Under the pieces are notes generated by a model. That model made no database searches and was not told where the DNA came from. It saw only the letters and a program-made list of their open reading frames with translations. A program made the position numbers and the translations under genes. From contig CADCOZ010000118.1 in NCBI GenBank assembly GCA_902803125.1, forward strand, positions 1 to 5,952: DNA of 5,952 bases, written 5' to 3'. Below, one piece after another: positions 1 to 5,952 of this stretch (positions within the stretch are counted from its first letter, which is position 1; the number at the start of each line of letters is the position of its first letter). Source of the stretch: an uncultured Ruminococcus sp. GTDB taxonomy: Bacteria; Bacillota; Clostridia; Oscillospirales; Acutalibacteraceae.

Positions 1-899
1 CTCATGACAAGAAATTCCAAGGTATTGTCCAATCGAGCCGAGTCACTGCCTTCCGGATTGACCACCGGAATGACCTTATCCATGTCGCCCATGAGATAAG
101 CAGAGGTCATGGTTTCTTCTCGTGCGAGCATTTTGTCGCTGTTGCCCCGAATGGTATTGATTTCACCGTTATGCACAATCATGCGGTTGGGGTGCGCCTT
201 TGGCCAGCTGGGGAAGGTGTTGGTGGAGAAGCGGGAATGCACGATGGCAATCGCAGAGGTATAGTCGGCATCCTGAAGGTCAAGATAGAAGTTCCGCAGA
301 TCTCCGACCAAAAACATACCTTTATAGACAATGGTGCGGCTGGACAGCGACACCACATAGGTATCTTCATTACTTTGTTCAAAAAATCTTCTGGCCACAT
401 ACAGCTTTCTGTCGAAGTCCAGTCCTTTTTTAACGCCTTCGGGACGGCTGATGAAGCACTGCTGAATAGCAGGCATACAGTCCAGCGCCTTGGCACCCAG
501 CACCGCAGGGACAGAAGGCACATCACGCCAGCCGAGGACGGTTAAGCCTTCCTTTTCGGCAATAATTTCAAACATCTTGCGGGCTTGGTTTCGCCGCAGT
601 TCGTTTTGCGGGAAGAAGAACATTCCCACGGCATAATCTCTTTCAGACGGCAAATCAATCGCCGTGCCGGCGGTGGCTTTTTTGAAGAACTGATGCGAAA
701 TCTGTACTAATATACCGACACCGTCACCGGTTTTGCCTTCGGCATCTTTGCCGGCACGGTGTTCCAGTGTTTCGACAATCGTCAGGGCATCTTCAACGGT
801 TTGGTGGGACTTAATACCCTTGATGCTGACAACAGCGCCGATACCGCAGTTATCATGCTCCAGCGACGGTTCATACAGATTGGGGGTTTTGGCATACAT
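1..899 (-). CDS. gltB: Glutamate synthase (GOGAT) large subunit, N-terminal part, truncated by window edge
   Basis: Partial gene: 299 codons are visible and the reading frame is still open at the left edge. The family is about 1,500 residues, so only the class II glutamine amidotransferase domain is present. This domain hydrolyses glutamine; the ammonia is channelled to 2-oxoglutarate to make glutamate. The ATG at 897-899 was chosen because GAGAGGA lies 9 bases upstream and because the likely catalytic nucleophile, Cys18, sits in the motif EHDNCGIG after a short leader that is normally removed. Other visible signatures are LEHRAGKDAEGKTGDGVGIL (45-64), the SRFSTNTFPSWPKAHPNR block (222-239) and HNGEINTIRGN (243-253), all diagnostic of glutamate synthase rather than PurF or GlmS. 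The GSDSARLDN motif (284-292) is also present. It is divergent from the glutamine synthetase gene, 302 bases away, and has its own promoter. Family assignment is firm. The symbol gltB follows common use; Bacillus calls the large subunit gltA. Confidence 0.94.
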   Translation of the reverse strand, partial: MYAKTPNLYEPSLEHDNCGIGAVVSIKGIKSHQTVEDALTIVETLEHRAGKDAEGKTGDGVGILVQISHQFFKKATAGTAIDLPSERDYAVGMFFFPQNELRRNQARKMFEIIAEKEGLTVLGWRDVPSVPAVLGAKALDCMPAIQQCFISRPEGVKKGLDFDRKLYVARRFFEQSNEDTYVVSLSSRTIVYKGMFLVGDLRNFYLDLQDADYTSAIAIVHSRFSTNTFPSWPKAHPNRMIVHNGEINTIRGNSDKMLAREETMTSAYLMGDMDKVIPVVNPEGSDSARLDNTLEFLVM

Positions 900-938
900 A
901 ATTGGTCATCCTCTCGTGTTTTTGGGATTACAGTGCCT

Positions 939-967
939 ATTATAAAACGGCTCTGCAAGTTTGTCAA
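939..967 (-). promoter_or_regulatory. Consensus sigma-A promoter for glutamate synthase
   Basis: On the minus strand the -35 box is TTGACA (962-967) and the -10 box is TATAAT (939-944). They are separated by 17 bases, so both boxes and the spacing match the consensus exactly. Transcription should start near 932, leaving a leader of only about 33 bases before the ATG at 899. That is too short for a terminator-type leader, so any regulation here would be at the DNA level. Confidence 0.85.
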
Positions 968-974
968 GAACAAA

Positions 975-1002
975 TTGCATAACCGATGTCATGATTATGC
1001 AA
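975..1002. promoter_or_regulatory. Perfect inverted repeat, possible operator upstream of the glutamate synthase promoter
   Basis: The arms are TTGCATAA (975-982) and TTATGCAA (995-1002), a perfect 8-bp match separated by 12 bases. The arm centres are 20 bp apart, about two helical turns, which suits a dimeric regulator on one face of the DNA. The site begins 8 bp upstream of the -35 box, roughly -43 to -70 from the predicted start, a typical activator position. In Bacillus the glutamate synthase genes are activated by the LysR-type protein GltC, so a LysR-type protein is one candidate. The bound protein is unknown and no regulator gene lies in the window. A related half site, TTATGCGAA, occurs near 1026-1034. 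Confidence 0.45.
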
Positions 1003-1080
1003 AAGCAGGATATTTAACGGTTGTTTTATGCGAAGTTTTAGTCAAAATGAAATTTTCTCAAAAAAAATTGCAAATAGGGC

Positions 1081-1109
1081 TTGACAAACTTTTAACAAGG
1101 GTGTATACT
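1081..1109 (+). promoter_or_regulatory. Sigma-A promoter for glnN-amt
   Basis: The -35 box TTGACA (1081-1086) and the -10 box TATACT (1104-1109) are separated by 17 bases, with one mismatch to the consensus in total. The start should lie near 1116, giving a leader of about 86 bases before the glnN ATG. The first hairpin of the leader begins only about six bases downstream of that start. No clear GlnR-type palindrome was found around this promoter. Confidence 0.85.
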
Positions 1110-1121
1110 GCAATCGTGGAA

Positions 1122-1151
1122 ACAACAAAGGCGTTGTGAGCAATGGGGCTT
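1122..1151 (+). promoter_or_regulatory. Predicted ANTAR-protein binding site: tandem hexaloop antiterminator in the glnN leader
   Basis: Two adjacent small hairpins can form in the leader RNA. P1 pairs ACAAC (1122-1126) with GTTGT (1133-1137) around the hexaloop AAAGGC. P2 pairs GAGC (1138-1141) with GCTT (1148-1151) around the hexaloop AATGGG. Both loops carry A at position 1 and G at position 4, the pattern known for RNA targets of ANTAR-domain antiterminators such as EutV and NasR. The 3' arm of P1 and the whole of P2 lie within the terminator at 1130-1164, so P1 and the full terminator exclude each other. This fits binding of an ANTAR protein to P1-P2 letting transcription proceed into glnN. 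The motif and overlap are seen directly. The regulator and the signal are inferred, and no ANTAR gene lies in the window. Confidence 0.68.
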
Positions 1152-1164
1152 GCAGCGTCTTTTT
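1130..1164 (+). terminator. Conditional intrinsic terminator in the glnN leader
   Basis: The arm GGCGTTGTGAGC (1130-1141) pairs without a mismatch to GCTTGCAGCGTC (1148-1159): 12 base pairs including four G-U wobbles, with a six-base loop. A run of five T follows (1160-1164). It sits between the promoter and the glnN start, so it would stop transcription of glnN and amt unless the overlapping P1-P2 structure is stabilised. The wobbles and short T run suggest moderate strength, as expected for a regulated terminator. Confidence 0.68.
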
Positions 1165-1201
1165 GCTTTCCTACTCAGAAAAAAGACAGGAGAGAATCAT
1201 C

Positions 1202-3295
1202 ATGACGAATGTACCCGAAATGTTTGGCAGTATGGTTTTTAATGACCGCAAGATGCAGGAAAGATTGCCGGCAACAACCTATAAGGCACTCAAAAAAACC
1301 ATTAAAAACGGTGAGCCGCTTGATATCAGTGTGGCGAATGCCGTGGCCAATGCGATGAAGGAATGGGCCGTTGAGATGGGTTGTACGCATTACACCCACT
1401 GGTTCCAGCCGATGACCGGCGTTACGGCCGAAAAGCACGACAGCTTTATTTATCCCGTAGATGACGGCCAGATTATTATGGAATTTTCGGGCAAAGAATT
1501 GATTAAAGGAGAACCCGATGCGTCCAGTTTCCCGTCCGGCGGTATCAGAGCCACCTTTGAAGCCAGAGGCTATACCACATGGGATCCGACTTCTCCGGCG
1601 TTTATCCGTGACAGAACCTTATATATTCCTACAGCCTTCTGTTCCTCTACCGGCGAGATTCTGGATAAGAAAACGCCTTTGCTTCGTTCGATGGAACGCC
1701 TCAGCAGTGTGGCGGTGAAGGTGCTCCATTTGCTCGGCAAAACCGATGTTACCAGAGTGACCACCACCGTTGGCCCCGAACAGGAATACTTCCTGATTGA
1801 CAAAACCGCTTATGACAAACGCCCCGACCTGATTTTTACCGGCAGAACCCTTTTTGGAGCCCCTGCCCCCAAGGGTCAGGAACTGGAAGACCACTATTTT
1901 GGTGCCATTAAGACAAGAGTAGCCGCCTTTATGAATGATTTGGACGAAGAATTGTGGAAGTTAGGTATTTTTGCCAAGACCAAGCATAATGAAGTGGCAC
2001 CGTCACAGCATGAGCTGGCACCGATTTTTGAAACGTCCAATATCGCCACAGACCACAACGAACTGACGATGGAAGTCATGAAAAAGACGGCGGAAAAGCA
2101 CGGACTGGTTTGTCTGCTGCATGAAAAGCCCTTTGCCGGCGTGAACGGTTCGGGCAAGCATAATAACTGGTCGATTTCCACCAACACCGGCGAGAACCTG
2201 CTTGATCCCGGCAAGCATCCGGAAAATAACCTTCAGTTCCAGCTGTTTTTGGCGGCTATTGTCAAGGCTGTGCATGAGTATCAGGACTTGCTGAGAATTA
2301 CGGTGGCTTCTGCCGGCAACGACCATCGGTTAGGTGCCAATGAAGCACCGCCGGCGATTATCTCCATGTATTTGGGCGATGATTTGGGAGCAATGGTCAA
2401 TGCCATCATCAGCGGCAGTGAGTACGTTCCGCAGAGCAAGAAAGAAATGATGACGGGCGTAGATGTTCTGCCCGACTTCAAGAAGGATACCTCCGACCGC
2501 AACAGAACCTCTCCGTTTGCCTTCACGGGCAATAAGTTTGAGTTCCGTGCTTTGGGTTCTTCGCTGAATATCGGCTGTCCGAACTATATGCTGAACACAA
2601 TGGTGGCAGATGAACTGTCACAGTTCTATGATGAATTGGCCGGTGCTGAGGATTTGGAAGCGGCTTTGCGGGCATTGGTGAAAAAGACCCTGACCGCCCA
2701 CCAGAATATCATCTTTAACGGCGACAACTATTCCGAGGAATGGGTCAAGGAAGCCGAAAGAAGAGGACTTTGCCACTATGCGTCCATGCCGGATGCAATG
2801 GAGCATTATGTGGACAGAAAGAACATTGACCTGTTTGTCCGCAACGGCATTCTCAACGAAGCGGAAATCAGAGCAAGATATGAAATCGAGCTGGCACTGT
2901 ACAGCAAGCAGATTCGCATTGAAGCCCTGACCATGGTAGACATGGCCGAAAAGAATATCCTGCCTGCCGTGCTTGCCTTTGTGAAGGAACTGACTGATAC
3001 GGCTTTGGCCAAGAAAGCACTTTCGCCGCAGTATTCTGTCTATGCCGAAACCGCCCTGATTGAAAAGCTGTCGGCAGAGAGCGAAGCCTTTGCCAAGAAA
3101 GCGGAGGAACTGGAGCAGGCTGTGGCCAATGCCAAGCAGTACCGTTCGGACAGTCTGGCTTTGGCGAAATACTACCGCAATACAGTCTTTGTTCTGATGA
3201 ATGAATTAAGAGCGATCGGTGACGCTATGGAAAGAAAGTCATCGGCACAATTCTGGCCCTATCCGTCATACGGCGAGATTTTGTTCGGGGTCTGA
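1202..3295 (+). CDS. glnN: Glutamine synthetase type III
   Basis: This 697-residue cytoplasmic enzyme makes glutamine from glutamate, ammonia and ATP. Its length matches the type III family (about 700 residues) and exceeds types I and II (about 350-470). The ATG at 1202 was chosen because AGGAGAG (1188-1194) lies 7 bases upstream. An in-frame GTG at 1136 lies inside the leader terminator and has no ribosome binding site. The type III N-terminal region includes [21 protein letters not shown] (93-113). Catalytic-core motifs are [10 protein letters not shown] (191-200) with metal-binding glutamates, [16 protein letters not shown] (262-277), [10 protein letters not shown] (315-324) and [20 protein letters not shown] (365-384). 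The last roughly 200 residues are the helical C-terminal extension of the family and include an Ala/Glu/Lys-rich coiled-coil-like stretch (about 615-650). The gene starts a unit with amt, 153 bases downstream, and its leader suggests control by terminator readthrough. No damage is seen. It is also often named glnA. Confidence 0.96.
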   Translation: MTNVPEMFGSMVFNDRKMQERLPATTYKALKKTIKNGEPLDISVANAVANAMKEWAVEMGCTHYTHWFQPMTGVTAEKHDSFIYPVDDGQIIMEFSGKELIKGEPDASSFPSGGIRATFEARGYTTWDPTSPAFIRDRTLYIPTAFCSSTGEILDKKTPLLRSMERLSSVAVKVLHLLGKTDVTRVTTTVGPEQEYFLIDKTAYDKRPDLIFTGRTLFGAPAPKGQELEDHYFGAIKTRVAAFMNDLDEELWKLGIFAKTKHNEVAPSQHELAPIFETSNIATDHNELTMEVMKKTAEKHGLVCLLHEKPFAGVNGSGKHNNWSISTNTGENLLDPGKHPENNLQFQLFLAAIVKAVHEYQDLLRITVASAGNDHRLGANEAPPAIISMYLGDDLGAMVNAIISGSEYVPQSKKEMMTGVDVLPDFKKDTSDRNRTSPFAFTGNKFEFRALGSSLNIGCPNYMLNTMVADELSQFYDELAGAEDLEAALRALVKKTLTAHQNIIFNGDNYSEEWVKEAERRGLCHYASMPDAMEHYVDRKNIDLFVRNGILNEAEIRARYEIELALYSKQIRIEALTMVDMAEKNILPAVLAFVKELTDTALAKKALSPQYSVYAETALIEKLSAESEAFAKKAEELEQAVANAKQYRSDSLALAKYYRNTVFVLMNELRAIGDAMERKSSAQFWPYPSYGEILFGV

Positions 3296-3317
3296 GAGGA
3301 AAGAAAATGAGATAAGG

Positions 3318-3398
3318 AAACGCTGAAGGAATCGTTTGTCCTGCTTCGTTGGAAAAGGACAGACGTTTGGTCGGGGCAGACGAATCCGTCAGCGGTTT
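3318..3398 (+). other. Large imperfect hairpin with duplicated stem halves between glnN and amt
   Basis: An outer stem pairs AAA-CGCTGA (3318-3326) with TCAGCG-G-TTT (3389-3398) and continues with GGAAT (3328-3332) against AATCC (3383-3387), with mismatches. Inside it, CGTTTGTCC (3333-3341) can pair over nine bases with either GGACAGACG (3357-3365) or GGGCAGACG (3374-3382). A second CGTTTG (3364-3369) can also pair with the distal CAGACG (3377-3382). The RNA therefore has two competing inner folds. No T run follows, so it is not a standard intrinsic terminator. It could be a processing site, an mRNA stabiliser for glnN, or a control element for amt. It matches no riboswitch class known to me. 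Confidence 0.5.
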
Positions 3399-3433
3399 AA
3401 TGGAATAGGAATTGTATAGGAAAAAGAAAAGAA

Positions 3434-3439
3434 AAGGGA
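3434..3439 (+). promoter_or_regulatory. Ribosome binding site that decides the amt start
   Basis: AAGGGA ends one base before the first possible ATG (3440), too close to serve it, but lies 9 bases upstream of the in-frame ATG at 3449. This favours 3449 as the real start. No other purine-rich core is well spaced for 3440; the next AGGAA is about 17 bases upstream of it. Confidence 0.6.
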
Positions 3440-3448
3440 ATGAGTGTT

Positions 3449-5173
3449 ATGGATACTGCTATGCAAACAGCTGTTGGGCAGGCCGTGGAACAGGCTAACG
3501 GTTTCACGATTGCCATCTGGTATTTGATAGGTGCGGCACTGGTGTTTTTTATGCAGTGCGGATTTGCCATGGTGGAAACAGGCTTTACCAGAGCCAAAAA
3601 TGCCGGCAACATCATCATGAAGAACCTGATGGACTTTTGTATCGGTACGATTATGTTCATCTTTTTGGGCTTTGGTCTGATGATGTCCGAAAACTATCTG
3701 TTCGGTTTGATCGGTGTGCCGGATCTACAGATCTTTACCAACTTTAATGACTTCCCCTGGTCGAGTTTTGTGTTCAACTTAGTCTTTTGTGCCACGGCCG
3801 CCACGATTGTATCGGGTGCTATGGCAGAAAGAACCAAGTTTATTTCCTATTGTATCTACAGCGGCCTGATCAGTCTGGTGGTTTACCCGATTGAAGCGGG
3901 CTGGGTATGGAACAGTCAGGGTTGGCTGGCACAGCTTGGATTTATTGACTTTGCCGGATCTGCGTGTATCCACACGGTCGGCGGCATTTCGGCTCTGATA
4001 GGAGCGGCTATGGTGGGTCCACGTATCGGCAAATATACCAAAGAAGGCAAACCGAGAGCAATTCCCGGTCACAGCTTGACCTTGGGTGCCTTGGGCGTGT
4101 TTATCCTCTGGTTTGGCTGGTACGGCTTTAACGGCGCAGCGGCTACGGATACGGATCAGCTGGCACAAATCTTTGCGGCCACAACGGTGGCGCCTGCGGC
4201 GGCTACCTGCGCCACGATGATTTATACATGGATCAAGAACGGCAAACCGGACGTTTCCATGTCGCTGAATGCTTCTTTAGCGGGTTTGGTTGCCATTACG
4301 GCAGGCTGTAACAACGTGGATATCTTAGGTTCTTTAGTCATCGGTCTTGTGGCCGGCATTCTGGTAGTCATAGCAGTAGAATTTGTTGACAGCAAGCTGA
4401 AAATTGACGACCCTGTCGGTGCGGTGGCGGTGCATATGTGCAACGGTATCTGGGGTACATTAGCGGTCGGACTGTTTTCTAAAGATAAGGATTGCCTTGG
4501 TTTATTCTACGGCGGCGGCTTTGCTCAGCTGGGCAAACAAGCCCTTGGTATTCTCTGTATCGGTGTGTATACCGCCGTGCTGATGACGGTGATCTTCCTT
4601 GTCATCAAGAAAACCATTGGCCTTCGTGCTTCCAGAGAAGAAGAAGTTAAGGGACTGGATCTGACAGAACACGGTTTGTCCAGTTCTTATGCGGACTTCA
4701 TGCCTGTGCCGCAGATTTTGACCGGCAAAAATGAAGCTGTCGGTACGGTGCCGCTGGAAAAGGCTGTGGAAGTCAATCTGCTGACCCCGGTAGAAAAGAC
4801 CGAAAAGAAAGACAGACCGAAACTTACGAATATCAGCATCGTGACCAAGCAGAGCAAGTTTACCGAACTGAACACGGCGCTGACCAATATCGGTATTACG
4901 GGCATGACGGTTACACAGGTACTCGGCTGCGGTATGCAGAAGGGCAACACGGAATACTATCGTGGTGTAGCTGTTGAAATGAACCTCCTGCCGAAGATTC
5001 GCATTGACATCGTGGTCAGCAAGATACCGGTCAAGACAGTGGTGGATACAGCGGTTAAGGCGTTGTATACCGGTCATATCGGTGACGGCAAAATCTTCAT
5101 CTATGATGTGGAAGATGTTGTGAAGATCAGAACAGGTCAGACCGGTTTCGATGCTTTGCAGGATGAGGGTTAA
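3449..5173 (+). CDS. amt: Ammonium transporter with fused C-terminal PII (GlnK-like) domain
   Basis: A 574-residue inner-membrane protein joining an Amt channel (about 1-415) to a full PII domain (about 457-574) through a charged linker. Starting at 3440 would add three residues; 3449 has the better ribosome binding site. Compared with E. coli AmtB, the outer gate Phe and Trp (F113, W154), the binding-site Asp (D167), the pore histidines (H175, H329) and the inner gate Phe (F227) are all present. The position of AmtB Ser219 is Ala231. The usual cytoplasmic motif EEEVKGLDLTEHG (397-409) follows the last helix. The PII part aligns with GlnK without gaps in the region checked. Gln39 (Q497), Lys58 (K516) and the TGxIGDGKIF nucleotide loop (541-550) are kept, but the uridylylation Tyr51 is Val509. 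In most bacteria GlnK is a separate protein that plugs Amt; here it is tethered. It follows glnN on the same strand with no promoter found between them, so cotranscription is likely. Confidence 0.95.
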   Translation: MDTAMQTAVGQAVEQANGFTIAIWYLIGAALVFFMQCGFAMVETGFTRAKNAGNIIMKNLMDFCIGTIMFIFLGFGLMMSENYLFGLIGVPDLQIFTNFNDFPWSSFVFNLVFCATAATIVSGAMAERTKFISYCIYSGLISLVVYPIEAGWVWNSQGWLAQLGFIDFAGSACIHTVGGISALIGAAMVGPRIGKYTKEGKPRAIPGHSLTLGALGVFILWFGWYGFNGAAATDTDQLAQIFAATTVAPAAATCATMIYTWIKNGKPDVSMSLNASLAGLVAITAGCNNVDILGSLVIGLVAGILVVIAVEFVDSKLKIDDPVGAVAVHMCNGIWGTLAVGLFSKDKDCLGLFYGGGFAQLGKQALGILCIGVYTAVLMTVIFLVIKKTIGLRASREEEVKGLDLTEHGLSSSYADFMPVPQILTGKNEAVGTVPLEKAVEVNLLTPVEKTEKKDRPKLTNISIVTKQSKFTELNTALTNIGITGMTVTQVLGCGMQKGNTEYYRGVAVEMNLLPKIRIDIVVSKIPVKTVVDTAVKALYTGHIGDGKIFIYDVEDVVKIRTGQTGFDALQDEG

Positions 5174-5241
5174 CACCATCGGATAACAGGTTTATGACAG
5201 ACTCACCTTATGGGGGTTTGCGTGAGGCTGTTCATAATAAT

Positions 5242-5281
5242 AAAAAGCAGTATCTGTTCACTCCTCAGATACTGCTTTTTT
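5242..5281 (+). terminator. Strong intrinsic terminator after amt, probably bidirectional
   Basis: AAAAAGCAGTATCTG (5242-5256) pairs perfectly with CAGATACTGCTTTTT (5266-5280) around a nine-base loop. The T run is six long, ending at 5281. The A run on the 5' arm gives an equivalent T run on the opposite strand. It lies 69 bases after the amt stop and closes the glnN-amt unit. Confidence 0.93.
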
Positions 5282-5509
5282 GTGCCTTTTCTGCGGGAAC
5301 CTCCCGGCAGGGCTTCTGTTCTTGGATTCCGCAAGCCTTTGAAAAGCTCGCCAAAACCTTTATCCGCTCCTTCAGGAAGAGAAAATAGTCTTTGAAGAAG
5401 CACAATATCAGCAAATTTAGGGAAGTGATTCCCCAAAGTACCGACCGGATAGAAGCATCTTTCCCCACCTCAATGATGCGAAAAATGATGAGAAAAATAT
5501 TCGTAAAGA
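5282..5509. other. Intergenic stretch with no supported gene
   Basis: About 230 bases between the amt terminator and the next promoter. Short open frames exist on both strands, but none has a convincing start with a ribosome binding site or a recognisable protein. The minus-strand frames read into the terminator. Two tiny hairpins are visible, CGGGA/TCCCG (5294-5306) and GGGAA/TTCCC with a GTGA loop (5420-5433). Neither is followed by a T run and both could be chance. No tRNA, repeat array or mobile-element end was seen. Confidence 0.5.
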
Positions 5510-5538
5510 TTGATATTATGCATCAAATATGATAAAAT
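5510..5538 (+). promoter_or_regulatory. Extended -10 promoter for the leucine-rich repeat gene
   Basis: The -35-like TTGATA (5510-5515) and the -10 box TAAAAT (5533-5538) are 17 bases apart. TG at 5530-5531, one base before the -10 box, makes it an extended -10 promoter. The start should fall near 5545, giving a leader of about 40 bases. The surrounding DNA is distinctly A/T-rich, unlike the genes to the left. Confidence 0.65.
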
Positions 5539-5583
5539 ACGAATGTGTATATTTTTTCTCTACCGTATCAGGAGGTGGGAATC

Positions 5584-5952
5584 GTGTCGTTTGTCATTGA
5601 AAAAGGTGTTTTGAAAAAGATCACAAACAGAGGATATGCGAGGAAACTTATTATTCCGAATGGGGTAACAAGTATCGGAGAAGGAGCATTTGAAGACTGT
5701 GTAAACCTTACTTATGTTGAGATTCCCAATAGTGTGAAGAGTATCGGAAAGAGTGCGTTTCAAGGCTGTGTAAACCTTCTTTCTATGATGATTCCTAACA
5801 GCGTGTCCAGTATCGGAGAGAGGGCCTTTATGGGCTGTGAAAGTCTTACGGCTGTCAGTGTTCTTGACGGCGTGACAAATATCGGAGAAAGTGCATTTGA
5901 AGGCTGTAAAAGCCTCACGTCCTTTACCATTCCCGACAGCGTGACGAGTATC
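5584..5952 (+). CDS. BspA-like leucine-rich repeat protein, N-terminal part, truncated by window edge
   Basis: Partial: 123 codons, open at the right edge. The GTG start at 5584 is chosen because a very strong AGGAGG (5570-5575) lies 8 bases upstream. After a 23-residue N-terminal cap beginning MSFVIEKGVLKK, the protein becomes a tandem 23-residue repeat of the form IPxSVxSIGxxAFxGCxxLxxvx. This is the LRR_5/BspA type (TpLRR) found in Treponema, Bacteroides and gut Clostridia. Four complete units and part of a fifth are visible, starting at residues 24, 47, 70, 93 and 116. Unit four has VLDG in place of IPxS. Such repeats form an extended solenoid used for binding. No signal peptide or membrane segment is seen in the N-terminal region, so export is not supported by this part; a C-terminal anchor or other domain could lie beyond the window. 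Codon use is more A/T-rich than in glnN and amt. Partner and function are unknown. Confidence 0.88.
   Translation, partial: MSFVIEKGVLKKITNRGYARKLIIPNGVTSIGEGAFEDCVNLTYVEIPNSVKSIGKSAFQGCVNLLSMMIPNSVSSIGERAFMGCESLTAVSVLDGVTNIGESAFEGCKSLTSFTIPDSVTSI
5653..5952 (+). repeat. Tandem 69-base coding repeat (23-residue leucine-rich units)
   Basis: Units start at 5653, 5722, 5791, 5860 and 5929, the last cut by the edge. The most conserved DNA is the AGTATCGGAGA-like segment and the GC(A/G/C)TTT...GGCTGT segment of each unit. The units differ at many third positions, so this is diverged tandem duplication rather than recent identical expansion. Confidence 0.85.

Noticed and set aside
171..545. 124-codon plus-strand frame opposite the glutamate synthase gene
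   Set aside because: The minus strand here encodes conserved glutamate synthase residues without interruption. The plus-strand product has no recognisable features.
1136..1201. Extension of the glutamine synthetase by 22 codons from a GTG at 1136
   Set aside because: The GTG lies inside the leader terminator stem, has no ribosome binding site and adds residues not typical of the family. The ATG at 1202 has AGGAGAG at ideal spacing.
3318..3398. Reading the glnN-amt hairpin as an intrinsic terminator or a second ANTAR site
   Set aside because: No T run follows the stem, and none of the hairpin loops is a six-base loop with A at position 1 and G at position 4.
3399..3433. Possible promoter just upstream of amt (TATAGG-like sequence near 3415-3420)
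   Set aside because: There is no -35 box at acceptable spacing and the -10 match is weak. Readthrough from glnN is the simpler explanation.
4502..5179. 225-codon open frame on the minus strand opposite amt
   Set aside because: It lies wholly within the coding region of amt, which has clear family motifs throughout. Its translation shows no recognisable domain, so it is an antisense shadow.
5203..5468. Two overlapping minus-strand frames of 67 and 77 codons downstream of amt
   Set aside because: Neither has a good ribosome binding site or known protein similarity, and both run into the amt terminator. One has a hydrophobic patch, which is not enough to call a gene.
5512..5536. Short inverted repeat ATATT/AATAT around the spacer of the last promoter
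   Set aside because: The arms are five bases of A/T in an A/T-rich promoter and are expected by chance.

Overview
The window looks like the chromosome of a low-to-mid GC Firmicute, most likely a gut-type member of the Clostridia. The evidence is a type III glutamine synthetase, an ammonium transporter fused to a PII domain, textbook TTGACA/TATAAT promoters, strong AGGAGG-type ribosome binding sites, and a BspA-like leucine-rich repeat protein. The exact genus cannot be read from the sequence.

Layout. (1) 1-899, minus strand: the N-terminal 299 residues of a glutamate synthase (GOGAT) large subunit, cut by the window edge. (2) 900-1201: a divergent control region. It holds a consensus promoter for the glutamate synthase gene, a perfect 8-bp inverted repeat just upstream of that promoter, and a consensus promoter for the rightward genes. 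The rightward leader can fold either as two tandem A..G hexaloop hairpins (the ANTAR-protein antiterminator pattern) or as a 12-bp intrinsic terminator. (3) 1202-3295: type III glutamine synthetase (glnN family), complete. (4) 3296-3448: an intergenic region with a large imperfect hairpin containing duplicated stem halves. (5) 3449-5173: an Amt ammonium transporter with a complete C-terminal PII (GlnK-like) domain. (6) 5242-5281: a strong intrinsic terminator closing the glnN-amt unit. (7) 5282-5509: about 230 bases with no supported gene. (8) 5510-5952: a promoter with an extended -10, then a leucine-rich repeat gene that runs off the right edge.

The three left-hand genes form an ammonium assimilation module. 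Amt brings in ammonium and its tethered PII domain probably senses 2-oxoglutarate and adenylate status. Glutamine synthetase makes glutamine. Glutamate synthase uses glutamine and 2-oxoglutarate to regenerate glutamate. The most interesting part is the apparent control of this module by RNA: a predicted ANTAR-responsive terminator in the glnN leader, and a second structured RNA between glnN and amt. The leucine-rich repeat gene is a separate unit with its own promoter.
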